Positions 9,244 to 18,930 are shown, numbered from the stretch's first letter. The stretch is DNA of 64,000 nt from JAXGXJ01 sp050943595 (GCA_050943595.1 JBMNPM010000006.1:62001-126000), one strand, 5' to 3'. Notes: generated by a model from the sequence alone, not told the origin. Numbers and translations are program-made.

Positions 9244-9280
9244 CTGTGACGTCGGAACCCGCCCGGCCCCGACGTCACAG
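9244..9280 (-). terminator. Strong hairpin downstream of the gene at 9298
   Basis: A perfect 12-bp stem (9244-9255 with 9269-9280) with a 13-nt loop lies 18 bp past the stop codon of the minus-strand gene. On that strand it is followed by TTTAGTT, a modest U-tract. It is most likely an intrinsic terminator. Confidence 0.65.
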
Positions 9281-9297
9281 TCCTCAAAAAATTATAG

Positions 9298-10113
9298 TTA
9301 GGAACGAGGCAGATCGTGCCTCACTACCTCGATCGGAGGCTCGCCCTTGACACTCTCCACGACCCCCCAAGCCTTGTCGATGTTCTCCTTGTACCCTTCG
9401 AGAAGCAGGACCACCGCTCCCTCGCTACCGCCCACGCCTCCGCTGGAGACGAGGCGTCCCTTCACACCTGCCAAGATACCCAACGCCTCGATCTCGGTTA
9501 CGACCAGCGATTGACACAAGGGGTAGAGGAAGCAGGGCAGACCCATGCTGCGACTGATCGATAGCTGTCCCCAACCCACGGCGGCTTCTTCCACGCAGGG
9601 TACCAACTTCTCGAGACCCACCGGCGTGATGACAGAGAGGCCCCGCGAGATGACAAACCTCTGCAAAGCACTCATGGTACCCGCTCGGTTATTCGAGCAG
9701 AGGACACCGGCGTTGCCGCGCGGGTCGACTGCGTTCGCGCCCTTGATGGCCACATCTCCCTTCTCAAACGTATCGTAGAATGGGGTGGCATCCTGACTCA
9801 CCCGCTCGCCCTTGACAAAGAAGCGCGTCTCTTCGCGATCGTCCTTGCAGGTCCGGGTAAGAAGGCCGTCGGCGACGATACCCACTGAATACCGGTAGGG
9901 AGGGATCTTCTCCCCTGTGAGCTCTTCGAGGATGAAGGCGCAGGTCGACCCAGTGCACACTGCGAGCCTGCCGTTGGCGTAGGCCGAGGTGACCTCCGGA
10001 AGAGAAGCTACCGTCTTGGCCAACAGGCGCCTGGATTCCGCCGGATTGAGGACAACGAGAGCCTGTTCGATCCTCGAAGTATCACTAAGATCGAGTTTCA
10101 CGGGATAAAACAT
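9298..10113 (-). CDS. Conserved protein of unknown function (271 aa)
   Basis: I do not recognise the family. The protein has no signal peptide or membrane segment and should be cytoplasmic. A central segment GRLAVCTGSTCAFILEELTG looks like a substrate or cofactor site. The later GVLCSNNRAGTMSAL, VPCVEEAAVGWGQ and GLPCFLYPLCQS are cysteine-containing conserved-looking stretches. The C-terminal VSSGGVGGSEGAVVLLLEGY is glycine-rich. The seven or so cysteines could bind a metal or cluster, but no CxxC pattern proves it. A good ribosome site (GGGAAGG) precedes the ATG. It stands alone, with its own terminator. Confidence 0.8.
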   Translation of the reverse strand: MFYPVKLDLSDTSRIEQALVVLNPAESRRLLAKTVASLPEVTSAYANGRLAVCTGSTCAFILEELTGEKIPPYRYSVGIVADGLLTRTCKDDREETRFFVKGERVSQDATPFYDTFEKGDVAIKGANAVDPRGNAGVLCSNNRAGTMSALQRFVISRGLSVITPVGLEKLVPCVEEAAVGWGQLSISRSMGLPCFLYPLCQSLVVTEIEALGILAGVKGRLVSSGGVGGSEGAVVLLLEGYKENIDKAWGVVESVKGEPPIEVVRHDLPRS

Positions 10114-10464
10114 GTGGTGCCTTCCCTTTCTCGGACGGAGGGCTCAATGTACGTCTGCATAGAGAGCAGCCGGCCCTCAGAGTGGGGCGTCCGACTCAGC
10201 AGCCTGATGAACCATACGCAGTCTTCCATGAGAGGGTGGTAGAGTCAAGTGCAGCTCAGCCCTCGTACCCCGCCACGGCCATCCCTAACAACTGCTGGAA
10301 AACGAAACCCCGGCCACATCGTCCGAACCGGCCTCTATACTGGCTTAGAACGCTTCCGGCGCCACAGACGGACGAATTCATCACTAAATTCGTCACCAAA
10401 GATCATCGGGAGTACCCGGGATCATCCGGACCATAGACTATCCCGCAACAACATGGGAGGGCGA
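10114..10464. other. Divergent intergenic region, no gene seen
   Basis: About 350 bp between divergently transcribed genes. Short open frames run through it, including one in phase with the following gene. They lack a ribosome site, and their composition is unlike the neighbouring proteins. It probably carries the two promoters, but I could not place them with confidence. Confidence 0.4.
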
Positions 10465-11433
10465 ATGAACGTAGGCCAACAGACAATCGAGTGGCTCTAT
10501 ACCGAGTTGCTGAGGGTTGATGACAAGTGGTCCGAGCCTACACCGGCCGGCTTTCGTTGGTGGCCCGACAAGAATATCCAGACCATTGAGATCATCGGCC
10601 AGTCGCAGGACTCGGACGGCGATGCAGGACATCTCATCTCCATACGTACAGAACTCCTGCGATCTCTCGTCCTCGACGAAGGTTCCCTGACGAGGCTCAA
10701 CACATCGCTCATGCCTTTGGCTTCTCTATCCGGCCCCGTATACTCACCGGAGACTCAGACACTCAGTCTCTGCTCGTTGGTCGCACTCCACGAAGGGATC
10801 CTGAGTTCGATGAGACCGCTCATCGGCATGGCGGCCGTCCTCCAGGCAAGCGAAGCGCGCACCGCGGCCGCCCGCCTGACACAGGTCCTTGAGGCGGAAG
10901 AGGCCATAAGCGGACATCCCACAAACGGGATCCGCCCGGAACCGGATGAACTCACCGACATAGTAGAGGGCCTGATAACTCCGCTGGGCAAAGAGCCCAG
11001 CCGTTGGCAACCCGGCGAATTCCAGCAGTTGGTTGACCGTTACACCCAGGAATCATTGGCACTGTGCGCTACAGTGTCCGGGCCGAGCATCACGGTGGAG
11101 TTCCCCTACACGGATGAGCCGTCTCTCCTTCGAGCAACGGCGAATGAACCCCACCCCGATTACGGCAACGGACTCTCCCTGATGCAGTCGTTCTCCATCG
11201 ACCCGCTACCCGAGGCAGAAGGCGCCGCTCTGGCCCTCTCACTGAACGACGCCTACTTGAGGCAAAAGCCCTCCGGCTACGGTCTGGGTAGCTACAGCTA
11301 CAAAGACGGCGCCATCCGCTTCACAAGCTTCTTTCCCAACGCCATATACAGCCGAGGCCTGCTGACCAATATCTTCTACTCCAGCGCCGGTCGGGCACGC
11401 GAGATGGCGCTACGTCTGCCCAGTAAGGATTGA
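10465..11433 (+). CDS. Protein of unknown function (322 aa)
   Basis: Start chosen at the ATG at 10465, which follows GGGAGGG at 3-4 bp. An upstream in-frame codon would add about 70 basic, proline-rich residues that look non-coding. There is no signal peptide or membrane helix. The N terminus reads ELLRVDDKWSEPTPAGFRWWPDKNIQTIEI, then alternating strands and helices. A second strand-rich part contains VSGPSITVEFPYTDEPSLLRA and the end repeats GLGSYSYKDGAIRFTSFFPN. The overall pattern suggests two YbjN or secretion-chaperone-like alpha/beta domains, but this is a guess from composition. It is the only plus-strand gene in this stretch, with no operon partner. Confidence 0.7.
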   Translation: MNVGQQTIEWLYTELLRVDDKWSEPTPAGFRWWPDKNIQTIEIIGQSQDSDGDAGHLISIRTELLRSLVLDEGSLTRLNTSLMPLASLSGPVYSPETQTLSLCSLVALHEGILSSMRPLIGMAAVLQASEARTAAARLTQVLEAEEAISGHPTNGIRPEPDELTDIVEGLITPLGKEPSRWQPGEFQQLVDRYTQESLALCATVSGPSITVEFPYTDEPSLLRATANEPHPDYGNGLSLMQSFSIDPLPEAEGAALALSLNDAYLRQKPSGYGLGSYSYKDGAIRFTSFFPNAIYSRGLLTNIFYSSAGRAREMALRLPSKD

Positions 11434-11490
11434 ACCGCAGACCATCGCCCGACACCAGTCGTCCGTGCGTCCGGAAGCAGAGGGGCTGCT

Positions 11491-11531
11491 GAAAAAAACA
11501 GAGGCGCCACGGTGATACCGTGGCGCCTCTG
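11491..11531 (-). terminator. Intrinsic terminator of the POR-NADH operon
   Basis: A perfect 14-bp stem (11499-11512 with 11518-11531) with loop TGATA is followed on the minus strand by TG and seven consecutive T residues. It lies about 50 bp past the last gene of the operon and is a textbook rho-independent terminator. Confidence 0.92.
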
Positions 11532-11581
11532 CACACCATACTCAGAACCATGTCACAGCGGACCGTCCTGGGTAAGAAATG

Positions 11582-14500
11582 TCACCCCTTGCGGGCCCGC
11601 AGATGCGCCTGCCATTCCTCTTCACTCGGCTCGTTGCACTTACACAGCAGCGTCTCCCACTCCTTATCGACCCACGCCTCAACCTCGCGAAGGGCATCCG
11701 CGAATCGCGGCTGGAACAGATGAGCGAAACGGCCCTGGCGCTTGAGCCACGGCGCCAGTGGCAGCTTGCGCTGCGGACGATAGGTGAGTCGATATTCCCC
11801 ATTCTCGTACTCGAAGAGAGGCCAGTAGCATGTGTTGACCGCCTCACGAGCCAAGTCTATGGTCTCGGCCCCATCCGCACGCCATCCCCGCGGGCAAGGG
11901 GACAAGACATTGATGAATGTCGGCCCGTCGACAGAGAGGGCTTTGGCCGCTTTGCGCACCAGATCGCGCGGGTCGTGCGGTGACGCCTGGGCCACATACT
12001 CCAGGTTGTGTGCAATCATCAGTTCGGTGAGATTCTTGCGGTGCTGCACTTTTCCAGCCACATCTTCTCCCACCGGGCTGGTGGTAGTCCAAGCGGCCAT
12101 GGGAGTAGCCCCGGAGCGCTGGAAGCCCGTGTTCATATACGCCCCATTGTCATAACAGACATAGAGCATCCTGTGCCCCCGATCCATGGCTCCAGAGAGC
12201 GACTGCAGACCAATGTCGTACGTGCCTCCATCTCCGCCGAAGGCAACGAAGTGCACGTTCTCGTCGATGAGTCCCTTTTTCTTGAGCGCACGGAAGGCCA
12301 CTTCCACACCACTCAGGGTGGCAGCGGAGTTTTCAAAGGCCGTGTGGATGAAGCTGCTCTTCCACGACGTGTACGGGTAGATGGTGGTACTGACCTCAAG
12401 ACAGCCGGTGGCCGAACTGACCACCACCGGATCGCTGGTGCCCATGAGTATCTGGCGCACAACGATAGGCGCCCCACAGCCGGCGCACATACGATGCCCT
12501 CCGGCCAGACGGCTACCCTGATCGACCAACTCGAGCCATCGTGCACGCGCTTCCTCAAAATGATTAGTCTTCGTGAGGGCGTCCACCGGGCATACGTCCA
12601 CACATTCCCCACACATGATGCACCGGCTCTCGTCCACTTTGAACGAGGTCAGTTCGCGCTGGTTGAAGGTGAGCGCCCCCGTGGGGCAGGCTGTAACACA
12701 CCGACCACAGGAGATGCAGTCGGTAAACTCCAGACTGTCCCCATAGGGCGTATCGATACTCATGTCGAAGCCACGTCTCACAAACTCGTAGCAGGCCGGG
12801 CCCGCCACGTCACGGCACACCCGTACACATCGGCCGCAGGCTATGCAGCGCTCCATATCGCGCTGGATGAAGGGGTGATCACGCTGAGACTGCACCACTC
12901 GCACCCGGCCACCCGGCCTGATCAATTCGTTGGTCGTGATACCGTACTCCACACCCAGCCTCTGCAGGTCGCAGGTACCTAAGCTGGGACAAACGCACTG
13001 CAGACACCGCTTGGCTTCTTCCTGAGCCTTGGCCATGTCGTAGCCCTGCTCGACCTCGCGGGTAGTGCCCGCCAGACGCTCGGCACCTTCGACCTGTGGC
13101 ATAGCCACCCGAGGAGCCGGGTCGGCCTTCGCGCCCATGTGGAGCCACACCGGATTGCGCTCGACCAGACGTCGGCCGAGCGAACTAAGCCTATCGGCCG
13201 AGCGGAGCTGATCCAGATAAGGAAGAGCAGCGTGTTCGGCGAGCACCTTCTCCAGTGCGGGAAGATCCTCGCCCCACAGCCAGGCGTCGACACTAAGGGC
13301 GGCGCGCTTGCCAGAGGCGACGGCGTGGATCGTCGATGGTGTCCGACCGGCGGCATCCGCAGTCACAAAGACGCCTTCGTGGGACGTGCGTCCGGTGTAT
13401 GCATCTACGTGCGGATATGAGGGATGATCTTCTTCCCCGCCCCGTTCGGCGTGGGCCAAGATCACAGTCGCCCCGGCCACTAGGATGCCGGCTCCATCCC
13501 GCCCGCACTTAACGCCCTGGACCTGCCCATCCACAGCCACGACCTCAGTCGCCGTAGTGTCGAACTCAAAGCGCACGTTCTCCTGGAGTGCAGCCTCTAC
13601 TCCATCGCTACCCGAAGGCATGACTTCCGCCTTCTGGGCCGTTATAACGACCACTTCGGCGGCACCGAGGCGGGCGACCGTCCGGGCCACGTCCACGGTA
13701 CCCATGCCGTCGCCGACCACAATCACCGTGCCGCTCAACTGCACGGTCTCGCCTCCACGCAGGCGCCTCATTAGATCCAAACCATCGAGTGCCGCTTCGC
13801 CACCGATCAAAGTCGGTCGAGATGCGCCACTGCCTCCGGCGTTGGTGATGATCAAGGCATCGAATCCGGCATCGAGCAGTCTCTCGGGGTCCATCTCGGA
13901 ACCGATCTTCGACCGGCCCCTAAAACGTACGCCGGCATCCCACAGCGGCTGGAGTTCACGTTCGAGCACGTTGATGGGTAGGCGAAACTCCGGGATGTAG
14001 TACCGCAATACCCCGCCCGGCTTCTCCTCCTGATCGTAGATCGTAACAGCATGGCCGCTCTTCACGAGGAACCACGCCGCGGCCAGACCCGCCGGACCCG
14101 CTCCCACCACTGCCACCCGCATGCCACTCGACAGCCCCGGTACCAGGTCGGCCGAGGCATGATCGGCAGCAGCGCGGTGTAGTGCGCAGATGGCCACAGG
14201 CTCATCCACCTGCCCGCGACGACACACCGACTCACAGTAGGCAGGGCAGATACGTCCCAGGATACCGGGGAAGGGCAGCTCCTCACGCACGATGGCCGCT
14301 GCACCCGCCGCGTCACCCTCAGCAAGGGCGGCCAGATACCCGGGGATATCGACATGGGTCGGGCAGGCATGTGTGCAGGGCGCTTCGCAGTACGAGTTGT
14401 GGTCGGAGAGATACATCTTAAGGTAGCTCTCCCGGCGCGCTCGTACTCGAGGCGTGTCGGTCCTCACCACCATGCCCTCGGCGGCGCGTGTAGTGCAGGC

Positions 14501-14701
14501 GGCTTGGAGCTTACCCACACCCTCTACCTCAACCAGGCACAGGCGGCAGGCGCCCCAAGGTGACGCCCCGGGCACGTGGCAGAGAGCAGGAATATCGATA
14601 CCTTCGCGACGGGCGACGTCCAGGATGGTCTCACTCTGACGCGCCCGCAGATCCCTGCCATCGATAATCAGGCTCACGGTCGTCTCAGTCTGGGTGCTCA
14701 T
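11582..14701 (-). CDS. Fusion: NuoG/GltD-like NAD(P)-flavoprotein + ferredoxin + POR beta subunit
   Basis: A 1039-residue fusion. Residues 1-80 form a [2Fe-2S] NuoG-type domain (C41, C52, C55, C69). Residues 100-180 are a cysteine-rich helical [4Fe-4S] domain as in GltD/NfnB (YCEAPCTHACPTHVDIPGY, then ICPAYCESVCRR). Residues 194-560 are a GltD-like oxidoreductase with FAD motif VAVVGAGPAGLAAAW and nucleotide motif VIVVGDGMGTVDVAR. Residues 566-710 carry CLQCVC and three [4Fe-4S] motifs (from C619, C662 and C694). Residues 735-1039 are a TPP-binding POR beta domain (RMCAGCGAPIVV; TPP-Mg motif GDGGTYDIG at 823-831; NTGFQRSGATP). Electrons from the oxoacid can thus pass within one chain to flavin and NAD(P). 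It is the last gene of the operon and overlaps the previous one by 4 bp. Confidence 0.93.
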   Translation of the reverse strand: MSTQTETTVSLIIDGRDLRARQSETILDVARREGIDIPALCHVPGASPWGACRLCLVEVEGVGKLQAACTTRAAEGMVVRTDTPRVRARRESYLKMYLSDHNSYCEAPCTHACPTHVDIPGYLAALAEGDAAGAAAIVREELPFPGILGRICPAYCESVCRRGQVDEPVAICALHRAAADHASADLVPGLSSGMRVAVVGAGPAGLAAAWFLVKSGHAVTIYDQEEKPGGVLRYYIPEFRLPINVLERELQPLWDAGVRFRGRSKIGSEMDPERLLDAGFDALIITNAGGSGASRPTLIGGEAALDGLDLMRRLRGGETVQLSGTVIVVGDGMGTVDVARTVARLGAAEVVVITAQKAEVMPSGSDGVEAALQENVRFEFDTTATEVVAVDGQVQGVKCGRDGAGILVAGATVILAHAERGGEEDHPSYPHVDAYTGRTSHEGVFVTADAAGRTPSTIHAVASGKRAALSVDAWLWGEDLPALEKVLAEHAALPYLDQLRSADRLSSLGRRLVERNPVWLHMGAKADPAPRVAMPQVEGAERLAGTTREVEQGYDMAKAQEEAKRCLQCVCPSLGTCDLQRLGVEYGITTNELIRPGGRVRVVQSQRDHPFIQRDMERCIACGRCVRVCRDVAGPACYEFVRRGFDMSIDTPYGDSLEFTDCISCGRCVTACPTGALTFNQRELTSFKVDESRCIMCGECVDVCPVDALTKTNHFEEARARWLELVDQGSRLAGGHRMCAGCGAPIVVRQILMGTSDPVVVSSATGCLEVSTTIYPYTSWKSSFIHTAFENSAATLSGVEVAFRALKKKGLIDENVHFVAFGGDGGTYDIGLQSLSGAMDRGHRMLYVCYDNGAYMNTGFQRSGATPMAAWTTTSPVGEDVAGKVQHRKNLTELMIAHNLEYVAQASPHDPRDLVRKAAKALSVDGPTFINVLSPCPRGWRADGAETIDLAREAVNTCYWPLFEYENGEYRLTYRPQRKLPLAPWLKRQGRFAHLFQPRFADALREVEAWVDKEWETLLCKCNEPSEEEWQAHLRARKG

Positions 14702-16638
14702 GCTTGCCTCCCTTGAGCGGGCTGGAGCACGCCTGTTTCCACCCGCACAGCATCAAACCTACATGCCTCGCGACAGGCGTCACACTTGAGGCAGAGCTCC
14801 TGGTCGATAATATGGGGCTGCTTCCGTTCTCCACTGACCGCCGACACCGGACACGCCGACACGCAAGCGCGGCAGCCGTTACATACGTCCTGATCAATGG
14901 TGTAGCGGATCATCGGACGACAGACCTTGGCCGGGCAACGCCTTTCCACGACGTGAGCCATGACCTCGTCCTTGAAGTAGCGCAGGGTCGACAAGACCGG
15001 GTTGGGAGCACTGCTGCCCAAAGCACATAGCGATCCCTCAACGATATCGTCCCCCAGACGTTCAAGGAGTTCCACATCTTCCACCGTAGCCGTACCGGCG
15101 GAGATGGATTCGAGGATCTCCAACATCCTACTGGTACCCACCCGGCAAGGTACACACTTTCCACAACTCTCTTCGGCGGTAAACTTCAGGAAGAATTTGG
15201 CAAAATCAACCATACAGGTAGTGTCGTCCACGACCACCAGGCCACCCGAGCCCATCATGGACCCCGCCTCGATCAGGCTCTCGAAATCAACCGGCTCATC
15301 GAGAAGTTCAGCCGGTAGGCACCCGCCGGAAGGCCCACCCAACTGCACGGCCTTGAACTCCCGGCCCGGCAGCATGCCCCCGCCGATGTCGAAGATGACC
15401 TCGCGCAACGTAATACCCATGGGGACCTCTATCAGGCCTCCATTATTGACCTTCCCGGTAAGGGAGAAAATCTTCGTACCCTTGCTGGTCTTAGTGCCCT
15501 TGGACGCGAAGGCCTCGGCGCCGTGGTTGATGATCCAAGGCACGGTCGCGTAACTCTCCACGTTGTTGAGGTTGGTCGGCTGCCCCCAGAGACCACGAGC
15601 GACGGTACGTATGTGCTTGCCACGGGGCATCCCGCGCATCCCCTCGATGGATAGGGTGAGGGCGGTGGATTCGCCGCAGACGAAGGCGCCGGCCCCTTGA
15701 TTGATATGCACATCGAAGTCGAAACCCGAACCCAGGATGTCCTTGCCCAGCAGATTATGCGCGCGCGCCTCGTCCAAAGCCCAACGCAAACGTTCGACGG
15801 CGAAGGGATACTCATGACGGACATACACGTAGCCTTCCACCGGACTGTTATCTGCCCCGATGGCATAGGCGGCAATGATCATGCCCTCGATAACACTGTG
15901 CGGATTCCCTTCGAGCACCGAACGGTCCATGAAGGCCCCAGGGTCACCCTCGTCAGCGTTGCAAACGAGGTAATGTTTCTCGCCGGGGTTGTTGCGACAG
16001 TAGCGCCATTTGAGACCGGTCGGGAAACCGGCTCCACCTCGACCGCGCAGGCCACTCTTCTCGATCTCATCGATGACGGCCATCGGATCGGCCGCCTTGA
16101 GCACCTTAACCAGGGCCGCGTAACCGTCATGGGCCAGGTAGTCGCCCAAGGAGAAGGGGTCGATCCTGCCGTTGAGATTGAGAACGATCCGCTCCTGCAG
16201 AGAGTAGAAGGGGATATCCTTCTCGAGAGCCAACGATTGACCCGTCCCAGGGTCCTTGTAGAGCAATCGCTCGACCACACCATCGCTCACGATGCTCGTA
16301 TCGATGATCTCTGCTACATCTTTGGGTTTGAGCCGCGGATAGAAAATGCCTTGCGGCGCTACCACCACCAACGGGCCCTGTTCACAGAACCCGTGACAAC
16401 CGGTTTCGATCACCGAAACGCTATCCGAAAGACCCCGCTCCTGCAGGGCCGCCTCTATCGCTTCTCGTAGAGCCACACGACCGGAGGCATGACAGGCCGT
16501 ACCGGCACAGATCCGTATCTCGGTCTTGTTCTCGTCACGAACCTTTGTGTCGGCGGTGACTGTAAGAGCCTTAAAGGCCGACTCGATACTCTCGGAACGC
16601 GTGTGTGCTGCGCCGACGCTGGAGTCACCCGTCGTCAC
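14698..16638 (-). CDS. NuoF/HydB-like NADH-binding FMN iron-sulfur subunit
   Basis: A 646-residue diaphorase subunit of the HydB type. It has an N-terminal thioredoxin-like [2Fe-2S] domain (C44, C49, C81, C85) and then the NuoF core with FMN/NADH loop LRGRGGAGFPTGLKW near 197-211. The core continues with NADEGDPGAFMDRS and the N3 cluster motif ESCGKCVPCRVG. The last 65 residues hold two [4Fe-4S] motifs (CNGCRACVSACP and CLKCDACREACR). This layout occurs in electron-bifurcating hydrogenases and Sporomusa-type Nfn enzymes rather than in respiratory complex I. It overlaps both neighbours by 4 bp, implying a tightly coupled complex. Confidence 0.94.
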   Translation of the reverse strand: MTTGDSSVGAAHTRSESIESAFKALTVTADTKVRDENKTEIRICAGTACHASGRVALREAIEAALQERGLSDSVSVIETGCHGFCEQGPLVVVAPQGIFYPRLKPKDVAEIIDTSIVSDGVVERLLYKDPGTGQSLALEKDIPFYSLQERIVLNLNGRIDPFSLGDYLAHDGYAALVKVLKAADPMAVIDEIEKSGLRGRGGAGFPTGLKWRYCRNNPGEKHYLVCNADEGDPGAFMDRSVLEGNPHSVIEGMIIAAYAIGADNSPVEGYVYVRHEYPFAVERLRWALDEARAHNLLGKDILGSGFDFDVHINQGAGAFVCGESTALTLSIEGMRGMPRGKHIRTVARGLWGQPTNLNNVESYATVPWIINHGAEAFASKGTKTSKGTKIFSLTGKVNNGGLIEVPMGITLREVIFDIGGGMLPGREFKAVQLGGPSGGCLPAELLDEPVDFESLIEAGSMMGSGGLVVVDDTTCMVDFAKFFLKFTAEESCGKCVPCRVGTSRMLEILESISAGTATVEDVELLERLGDDIVEGSLCALGSSAPNPVLSTLRYFKDEVMAHVVERRCPAKVCRPMIRYTIDQDVCNGCRACVSACPVSAVSGERKQPHIIDQELCLKCDACREACRFDAVRVETGVLQPAQGRQA

Positions 16639-17390
16639 GATGCCACCTCCTGCTTCTGCAACCTCCGCACGAGCCTACGTGCTTCGCTCGGCCCCACCCG
16701 GCCGATGGTCTCGCCGGTCCCCAGTCGCACCACCGGTGCCAGAGCACAGGCGCCCACGCAGTTCACAGTCTGAATGGTGAAAAGCCCATCCGGCGTGGTG
16801 GCGCCCACAGGGACACCCAATTCCAGGCTGAGTGCCTCGACGACGAGCGGCGCACCGGCCACATGGCAGGCCGTCCCCATGCATACATCGATAACGTGTT
16901 TTCCCACCGGCTGCAGCCGAAACTGATTGTAGAAACTAGCCACACCGAAGACCCGGGAGAAGGGGACCCGCATCTCATCTGCGATGTTCTCCAGGATCAC
17001 CCGCGGCAGATATCCATATGCATTCTGGGTCGCATGCAGTGCTTCGATGAGACCGGACCCCGAGCGAATACCGGCCACCACGGGATCGAACAACTTCATA
17101 TCTATATCCGGCTGAGGCTCCGTAGACGGGACGGCCTTCTGCTCAGGAGCCTCGGGTTGATACTCAATGCTAATACAATCCACAGGGCAGGTGCGCTCGC
17201 ATAAGGTGCACGAGTAACATCGGTAGCCGTCGTCTTCTTTCTTGGTCAGACCGATAAGACCGCTCCCGGGACGAGCACCCACCAACTCACGCCGCTCAAA
17301 ATCGATACCCTTGAGGACTTCATACAGAGCAGAGCCTCTGAGGCCGGCCTCCTGCCCCATCCTGGAGTCGCCTTCGATTTTGTTAGTCAT
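16635..17390 (-). CDS. NuoE/HydC-like [2Fe-2S] subunit with N-terminal ferredoxin motif
   Basis: A 251-residue protein. Residues 50-75 hold one [4Fe-4S] motif, CYSCTLCERTCP (C58, C61, C64, C68), which plain NuoE lacks. From about residue 98 it is a NuoE fold: an N-terminal helical bundle (ALHATQNAYGYLPRVILENIA) and a thioredoxin-like domain with C170, C175, C211 and C215. It pairs with the NuoF-like protein to form the NAD(H)-reacting module. Start ATG at 17390, preceded by GAGG; a 9-bp gap follows the POR alpha gene. Confidence 0.93.
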   Translation of the reverse strand: MTNKIEGDSRMGQEAGLRGSALYEVLKGIDFERRELVGARPGSGLIGLTKKEDDGYRCYSCTLCERTCPVDCISIEYQPEAPEQKAVPSTEPQPDIDMKLFDPVVAGIRSGSGLIEALHATQNAYGYLPRVILENIADEMRVPFSRVFGVASFYNQFRLQPVGKHVIDVCMGTACHVAGAPLVVEALSLELGVPVGATTPDGLFTIQTVNCVGACALAPVVRLGTGETIGRVGPSEARRLVRRLQKQEVAS

Positions 17391-17399
17391 GCTATTACC

Positions 17400-18602
17400 T
17401 CAATCCTCACGCAGGTTGAGGTAGCGGCGCTCCGCCGAAGCCCGCCCCCCGCTCTCCGCGGCCGCCTGCAGCACCGCAAAGGCCTGCTCGATATTGTCGG
17501 GATAGATGTCGCGCCCACCCAGGCCGTAAATGAACGGCAGCACCTGGGGTCTCGGATCGTTGTCGTACAGGGCCGAGCGAATCTCCAGGAATACGGGCCC
17601 TGCCTGCGCGCCGAAAGAATCGGCCCGCTCCAGCACACCAACGACCTTCACATGCGCCAGAGCCTGAGCGTACGCAGCATAAGGGAAGGGTCGGAAGACG
17701 CGCAGTCGAATCATCCCGGCCTTAACTCCCTTGGCGCGCAACTTGTCCACGATCATCCTGGTCGTACCGGCAGTTGACCCGAGCACCACGATGGCGATCT
17801 CGGCGTCATCAAGCCGGTACGGCTCAAGTAGGCCGTAGTGGCGGCCGCTCACCTCAGCGTACTCGTCGGCGACCTGCTGGATCACAGACAGGGCCCTGTC
17901 CATAGCCCGGTTCTGTGCCACCTTGTGCTCAAAGTACCATCCGTGTAGACCGTCGAAAGGCCCCACCGTCACCGGCCTCTGCACGTCCAACAATGGGTTG
18001 ATGGCACGGTATGGCCCAATAAAATTCTGCACCTGCTCATCGCTCAGCATCGAGAGCGGTCCGATGGCCCCACTGATGACGTACCCGTCGTACATGTGCA
18101 TAACGGGCGTGCGAACATCCAGGTGCTCAGCGATCTTGACGGCCTGGATGCAGTTGTCGTATGCCTGCTGATGATTCTCACCGTAGAGCTGGATCCAGCC
18201 CGTATCGCGACCGCCCATGGAGTCGCTGTGGTCGCAGTGGATGTTGATGGGACCCGACAAAGCACGGTTCACGGTGGTCATCACCAACGGCTGACGGTAG
18301 CTCGCTGCGATGAAGAGAAGCTCCCACATCAAAGCGAACCCTTGTGAAGAAGTGGCGGTCATGGTACGAGCGCCACCGGCAGCCGCACCGATGGCGGCAC
18401 TCATAGCCGAGTGTTCCGACTCGACCGTGACGAATTCGGTGCTCACACGGCCGTCCGCGACCATCTGCGCGTAGATCTGCACGATCTCCGTCTGGGGAGT
18501 GATGGGATACGCGCACACCACGTCGGGATCGATCTGACGCATCGCCTCGGCGACGGCCTCATTTCCCGTAACCGCTATCGTCCTGCTGTTATCCGCCCCC
18601 AC
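17400..18602 (-). CDS. porA: 2-oxoacid (pyruvate-type) oxidoreductase alpha subunit
   Basis: A 400-residue alpha subunit combining the TPP pyrimidine-binding domain and domain II. It has the family motif CAYPITPQTEIVQ, TATSSQGFALMWE, and GGRDTGWIQLYGENHQQAYDN. This last segment points to the pyruvate (PorA) branch rather than the 2-oxoglutarate branch. The chosen start is the GTG at 18602, with AAGGAG 7-8 bp upstream. A longer reading to 18896 would overlap porD and adds about 98 residues of arginine- and serine-rich shadow sequence. With the beta domain encoded at the end of the operon it makes the active site. Confidence 0.93.
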   Translation of the reverse strand: MGADNSRTIAVTGNEAVAEAMRQIDPDVVCAYPITPQTEIVQIYAQMVADGRVSTEFVTVESEHSAMSAAIGAAAGGARTMTATSSQGFALMWELLFIAASYRQPLVMTTVNRALSGPINIHCDHSDSMGGRDTGWIQLYGENHQQAYDNCIQAVKIAEHLDVRTPVMHMYDGYVISGAIGPLSMLSDEQVQNFIGPYRAINPLLDVQRPVTVGPFDGLHGWYFEHKVAQNRAMDRALSVIQQVADEYAEVSGRHYGLLEPYRLDDAEIAIVVLGSTAGTTRMIVDKLRAKGVKAGMIRLRVFRPFPYAAYAQALAHVKVVGVLERADSFGAQAGPVFLEIRSALYDNDPRPQVLPFIYGLGGRDIYPDNIEQAFAVLQAAAESGGRASAERRYLNLRED

Positions 18603-18606
18603 CCTG

Positions 18607-18930
18607 TCACTCCTTCTCGTCTGGTCGCATAAAGATCGCGTCCGCCGGACATTCCTTGGCGCAGATGCCACACCCCTTGCAATGCTCGAGATCGATGCCC
18701 GCCAGCCTTCCGTCGGCGATGATGATCGAGGCATCGGGACAGTAGAAGTAACACAGCATGCAACCGCTACACTTCTCCGCATCGAAGCACGGCACCATCG
18801 ACCGCCAGCCGCCGGTCTCAAATTGGTCGGAATTGCCTGCTTCAGGGATGGTGGCCCCGAGTTCGTGTCGATCGGGGCCCCAGTCGTTGATATCACTGAT
18901 ATCCCACGTGGGCTTCTTGACCAGACTCAT
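18607..18930 (-). CDS. porD: POR delta subunit, 2[4Fe-4S] ferredoxin-like
   Basis: A 107-residue delta subunit. The N-terminal linker (WDISDINDWG) is typical of POR delta. Two [4Fe-4S] motifs follow, C54-C57-C60-C64 and C84-C87-C90-C94. It carries electrons from the TPP centre outward. It overlaps porG by 4 bp and ends 4 bp before the porA start codon. Confidence 0.94.
   Translation of the reverse strand: MSLVKKPTWDISDINDWGPDRHELGATIPEAGNSDQFETGGWRSMVPCFDAEKCSGCMLCYFYCPDASIIIADGRLAGIDLEHCKGCGICAKECPADAIFMRPDEKE

Noticed and set aside
11491..11531. Terminator for the plus-strand gene ending at 11433
   Set aside because: The T-tract is on the minus-strand side of the hairpin, so it serves the POR operon; on the plus strand no U-run follows.
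12008..12982. 324-codon plus-strand frame
   Set aside because: It is antisense to the POR fusion gene, with no ribosome site or domain; a GC-rich shadow frame.
18603..18896. N-terminal extension of the POR alpha gene by about 98 residues
   Set aside because: It overlaps porD completely in another frame and is rich in Arg and Ser, while a GTG with a good ribosome site starts exactly at the conserved N terminus.
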